Source: Pseudoscleropodium purum (taxonomy: Eukaryota; Streptophyta; Bryopsida; Hypnales; Brachytheciaceae). From it: DNA of 64,000 bases. Below the pieces are notes generated by a model. That model was not told the DNA's origin and searched no databases. It saw only the letters and a program-made list of their open reading frames with translations. The stretch spans positions 18,406,173 to 18,470,172 of the forward strand of contig OZ017798.1 of NCBI GenBank assembly GCA_963969395.1. The letters are read 5' to 3'. The position numbers were made by a program, and so were the translations under genes. Every line of letters begins with the position of its first letter. The stretch's first letter is position 1. Below, piece after piece: positions 59,501 to 64,000 of the stretch.

Positions 59501-61834
59501 CAAAACTTGCTTTGGGTACATGTGGGTACTTGATTACCCACCCTTGGTAAGAAAGCAAACACGATTAGGTTCTTAGCTTTTATCCATTTTTGACTTAAGG
59601 GGGTGTTGTGAGCATGGTCCACTGTGCCTTCCAAGCAATGGATCTTGTTAGTGTTTCCTAATTTGGGTGAATGGGCAAAAGAAATACCTAGAGATGCAAG
59701 TGATGCAACCTATAAGCTAATTGTCAATTACTAATTCTCTATGACTCTAAGGTAAATCCTATGGTCCCAACTATCTACCTATTGTTACGGGTTATTGGGG
59801 TCCCTTCAACAACCCTTAGGACAACCTCCTAACTTCTAACGACACTTTGTTATCTGACATCTAAATTTAACTCTATGTTTTGTTGTTACTCTAGTTTTTT
59901 CAACCTCTAAGTCTACTCTTGAATTCCCTTTCCTAGCCTAATTTTATGTTGTACTCTTTTACAGTAGCTCAAGCTTTTATGTGGTCAAATCAAATCAATT
60001 CTTACACTACCTTCTCAGGAAGCTCTTTTCCTAATCTAGGATCTTTCAAATCTAAATTCACTATGTCCACTACCCCTTACTTGCTAAGTACGGATTAGGC
60101 CTACTTAAAAGAAAATCCATATCTAATTAGGGATGACAATAAGGCTAGTTTAAATACTCACCTCATTATTGTTGGCATTAGAGACGGCCTCATCCATGTA
60201 CGCATGTTCACCCTCATATTCCATGGTAACCTTTTGCCAATCTATGTGTGTCTAATTTACTGCTAAATAGTCGGGAGGGGGTACACCCTTATGTTCCCCC
60301 TTCCTTTCTTCCTCCTTTTCTTTCTCTCTAGCTCTATTCCACCAAGTGAATTGATGGAGGTCTTACAACTATAGATCTAAACTCCAAGGCCCCTTAACCC
60401 CTCACGACCTGGGGGACCAAATGTGTCCATGCTAAATCAAAAAGCGGCTTACCACGTATGGAAGAATTAGGAATTGCAGGATGACAATTACTATAGTGGC
60501 AAGTGCGGTTGTCTTGGTGACAATAGGCTATTTTCTGCCCATGATGGTGTATCGTTGCCAAATTTTAGGGCTTCAATTATGGAGAAGGCAAAAAATGGAC
60601 ATAGTCGTTAGTCCTTGAGTTCCCAAAGGTAATCGACATTTGATGGTCTTAGACTGTTGGGCCTTGGGTGCATCCGGAGATGAGGTTGTAAGGTACTCTG
60701 GTTAGGCGCTCCACTTTTGTTGTTGTTATCACGCCAAAGTCGTGGTGTCCTCGTCCTTGCAAGGTTTCTTTCAAAGAAAGGAGTGGAGTGGTGCAATTCC
60801 ACAATCATGTCTGCAAGTTCAGGTTTAGTTTGTCATGGTTTTGTCTGAGGGAATTGTGACCCTACTTCTTGCGCTCATGACCCCCTACGAAATTTGCCCT
60901 GGATTAGAAAGATGACTAGCGCCTTGCATAATGAAACAACCACAATCCACAAAGTACAAGATTTTCAGTACTTGCTCTATAATTGGGCAATTGCAACGAA
61001 TGGAAGTGGTGATATTGCTCAGAGGGTGGTCAATTGTCTCCATGAGTGGTATCTCTTTGAAATAGAGACACCCACTTCAAATCCATGGTCAAAGTACCCT
61101 TCCAATCGGTAATGGAGGTTCTTATGCTATATGCACACTGCACGTGCTTTGGATTGAAAGGAGCGGATGGTTGAGGGCAATTCTAGAGGTATTCTGGAAC
61201 TTGTATATACCTTTATTTGCACCAAGCTTTTGCCAAATAAGACAAGTCACCATGAAGTCATTGGCAAGAGCAAGAGTAGCCTAGTATTTTAGAGAGAGAC
61301 CTCCCAAAGAATGGAGTCACATTGTTTTGGCAATGCCAGCACCTCGTATAGCAGGTTTAGGGATTCAATCTTTGAATTTGACGGAATCCAAGGGCATAGC
61401 ATTCAAGAGATAGGACATAGAGCTTGGACAACAATTGCTGGAGCTAATCTCCTAATTTCAAAGGGATGCTGATCCAAACACACTACGAGGTATCCAAGCT
61501 CCAAAACGCACAAGGGAGGGCCACATGGATAGAGGAAGAGGGAGGGCGTGTAGTTCCAATGGGACAAGTCGATTCGACGTTGCTCAATTCCAAGAGGTGG
61601 GAAGCAATGGAGGGGAATTATTTTGAGATGTGGGCCAATCCAATAGAGGATGTGCGGTAGGTGGTGGATATACCCATGGTAGAGGAAGGCGGCCATTCGG
61701 GAGCAAAAAACAAAGCACAACACGGGGGTCAACGGCTAAAACGGCAAGCATCCACTACAAGGTTGAAATGCACCTACAATTATCCCAAATTTGTCCTCTC
61801 TACCAAATTTGCACCAAAGGCCTTCTACCTGGTT
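59501..61834. other. Less AT-rich region with broken, coding-like stretches
   Basis: Composition is nearer to coding than the flanks. Short frames at 60894-61112 and 61466-61842 include Gly/Arg-rich text (GGGYTHGRGRRPFGSK) but share no frame and match nothing I recognise. A decayed retrotransposon or gene is possible. No long terminal repeats or reverse-transcriptase motif seen. Confidence 0.3.
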
Positions 61835-61975
61835 TAAAATAATTTTTTTTCTACCCAGACAGCCACCTAGACCACCCACCATGCGGACAGGTGCCTCCAA
61901 GAGGATTTGAACCTTAATCCTCATGTTTGGAGGTTCAAGGTTCCAACCACTAAACCACCCAAATACTTAGGTGAC
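61835..61975 (-). mobile_element. tRNA-derived SINE candidate
   Basis: On the minus strand a polymerase III A box (TGGTTTAGTGG, complement of 61947-61957) lies ~34 nt before a B box (GGTTCAAATCC, complement of 61903-61913). After a body of ~70 nt comes an A-rich tail (61842-61852 region). There is no full tRNA fold, so it is a tRNA-headed SINE rather than a tRNA gene. Similar TTTAAAAT/TTAAAATTT strings flank it, a possible target duplication. Confidence 0.6.
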
Positions 61976-62043
61976 CACTCAAGAATTAAAATTTTATATA
62001 TTTAGTTTTTTCACTGTTTTTTCATGTATTTTGTATTTTTAGT

Positions 62044-62382
62044 GGACTTCAAAGGTCATTTGGTCATAGTAGAACACTTTTTTTTCAAAAAACTTAGAAC
62101 TAAAAAAAGTTGTAAATTCAAGCTAAATTTCACCTCCAAAAATCTGTTTGTGATTTTGAGTCTCAAATAAAAAATTCTGAACAAAAATTAGAGAGGATGT
62201 TTGAAAATGTCAAAATAAATGTTCCTAACTACCCCTCTATGATTTTTGTCTATAACTTTTGATTAGAGGATCTAAATCACAAATAGATTTTTGGAGGTGA
62301 AATTTAGCTTGAATTTACAACTTTTCTCAGTTTTAAATTTTTTTAAATTTTTTATTCTACTATGCGAGAATGGACTCCAAAG
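62044..62382. mobile_element. Inverted-repeat element with a 52-bp near-perfect stem
   Basis: 62105-62156 and 62274-62325 are inverted complements with one mismatch. Similarity continues outward (CATAGTAGAA at both outer ends) to ~110-bp arms around a ~115-nt loop. No coding frame. Likely a MITE. Confidence 0.65.
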
Positions 62383-64000
62383 TCTGCTGAATTGAAAAAA
62401 GACTGAATTTTACATGATTAATTTTTTTTTTAAATCATTATATTTAGATTCTCAAATATTCCAAAAAGATTCCAAAAAGATTCCAAATTCAACAAAAACT
62501 TGTTGATTTTTTCATTGCACTATCCAAATCAATGGAAAGAATTTGTCATATTGTTGATTTTCACAAAAAATTACAAAATGATCATTCTACTATTTCAAAT
62601 AACAAAAATCAGTTGAATTTCTGTTGTTTTGGTTGTACATTTTTAGTAGTGGTAGGCTTGCATGAAATAAGGGAGGCAACCCATTTCTAGCTAGTTAAGC
62701 AATTCAACATATGTGTAGTATGCATATGGTCATGGAGAAAATTTGCTCAAGTGAAGAAATAGAAATGAGCAATGTTCCATATTTTTTTCAAATTTTTTCC
62801 ATGAAAAATGAAATTTATGTGAATTATTTTCATGAAGATTCTGTTTCACACATTTCCGTTATGTAGGCCTTCCTACTTCCAACCATATGTTACTTATAAA
62901 ATAAACAAAGCTTGCAACCAATCGTAATGCACCACAATTGCATTGAAAAGTGTGTCCTCATTAATGTCTTGTTGATTGGAAAGAGTGTAGTCTAAAGGCC
63001 GGAAATGGGTCCCTGGTCGGAAATGGGACGGCTCTCTTAATTAAATTATTTTGCTCAGAAAAACTTTGCAAAGAATCATCTGAAGAATGGTATGCTTAGA
63101 TTCCATGATAGGTTTAGAATTTTGTATGCAGTAAGTTATATGATGGCTCATTCACTCATTTGTGTATAGTTAGCAAGGTAGGAGGTTCATAAAGTGCCCA
63201 TTTAGGTTCTTGAAATTCATTTAGGGAGGACATTCTTCTTGAAATATTTTTCAACCAATTTTCTTTGAAGACAAATGGAATTGGCATTTAACCCAAGTCA
63301 TTTCATATTTTTTAGAGCTTTGTGAAATTAAGTTTAGTTATGATTTTTTGAAGTTGGAACGTAGTGGTCACTGAAAGCATCCACCTCCTAAAATACACAC
63401 TATTTTATACATTGCTAAAGCAATGCCACAACAAAAAAATGTAAAAGTATTGTAGATTTCTCAAAATGGATGCTTTTAGAGCTAGAAGTGCTTTATTGAC
63501 CTCCTACTTTATGTATGATGGAGTTCACATGATTGAATCAATTCCATTGCATGATAGAGTTCATTGCTTGATAGGGTGTATTTCAAGACTTGATAATAAG
63601 GTTGGATAGCCAACTTTTGCTCTTTTAATCATTGCACGTATTTAATCTTCCTGAATTCCCTCTAAAATTGCAAAAGTAGGGGACACGTTAAAGAATATTT
63701 TATATATATTTTGGTCAAATTATTTTAAAAAAGGAAGAGACATTACAAGTTGTCAAGAAAAAAGCATATAGCATCTCACTATGGATCACAATAGGGACTA
63801 TTCTTGTTATTTTGTATGCTAATGTGGCTCTCTTAATTCCATGCACCATTGCAATGATAATCTACAAGAGTCACAAAAGATTGTGGAAAAATGAGTGAAT
63901 CCTTAAGCCATGTAGAAAACTCGTTATTTAGTCCATCATTATTGAATTCATGCTTTGTCATTTTGCAATCCACTTCCAACCCTTTCCAACCCTATTCTAC
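62383..64000. other. AT-rich sequence to the window end, nothing recognised
   Basis: No exon, RNA gene or transposon end was supported. Confidence 0.35.

Noticed and set aside
60894..61842. Retrotransposon gag or nucleocapsid call
   Set aside because: Gly/Arg-rich text is suggestive, but no zinc knuckle, reverse transcriptase or long terminal repeats could be found and the frames are broken.
1..64000. CRISPR arrays, operons, rRNA or intact tRNA genes
   Set aside because: The window is intron-bearing plant nuclear DNA. Tandem repeats here lack the short repeat-spacer pattern, and no rRNA or full tRNA fold was seen.

Overview
The window is nuclear DNA from a land plant, most likely a moss. 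It is AT-rich and gene-sparse. Genes carry short GT-AG introns, and one organellar editing-factor gene is of the PPR-DYW type with repeat phrasing I associate with moss DYW proteins. A degraded piece of mitochondrial atp1 also sits in the nuclear sequence. The moss assignment is an inference from protein style; no species is claimed.

Layout. 23-2093 (+) is the 3' half of a PRMT6-type protein arginine methyltransferase gene. 8777-12385 (-) is a complete seven-exon DHH/DHHA1 phosphoesterase gene. 12.9-16.0 kb is a tandem array of ~455-bp units, split by a CACTA-like element. 16-24.7 kb is AT-rich with one orphan membrane-protein ORF (19653-20099). 24698-31052 (-) is a complete 17-exon XPB/ERCC3 helicase gene. 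32969-35080 (-) is a PPR-DYW ORF. Directly upstream on the same strand are exons for an organelle-type leader and an OSB-like PDF motif, which splice in frame either to their own stop or into the PPR ORF. 40562-42966 (+) is a complete five-exon mitochondrial lipoyl synthase gene. 43-64 kb has no intact gene: it holds the atp1 fragment (44.5 kb), repeat copies, hairpin elements, tandem repeats and a tRNA-derived SINE.

The most unusual signal is a set of non-coding elements that begin CCCCTAAAG, end CTTTAGGGG and lie between TTAA tetranucleotides, the layout of piggyBac-type DNA transposons. Three size classes occur: about 890-930 bp (intergenic), about 565 bp (intergenic) and about 190-230 bp. 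All three copies of the smallest class lie inside introns of unrelated genes (the DHH gene, XPB, LIP1). No transposase is present.

The second unusual signal is the PDF-motif/PPR-DYW arrangement, where two 3' splice sites 55 nt apart would choose between a 189-residue PDF protein and an 864-residue PDF-PPR-DYW fusion. The genes otherwise serve unrelated jobs (protein methylation, RNA/nucleotide phosphohydrolysis, transcription/repair, RNA editing, lipoate synthesis); I see no operon-like logic. All exon models were built by eye from splice sites, reading phase and family similarity; phases close in every model.
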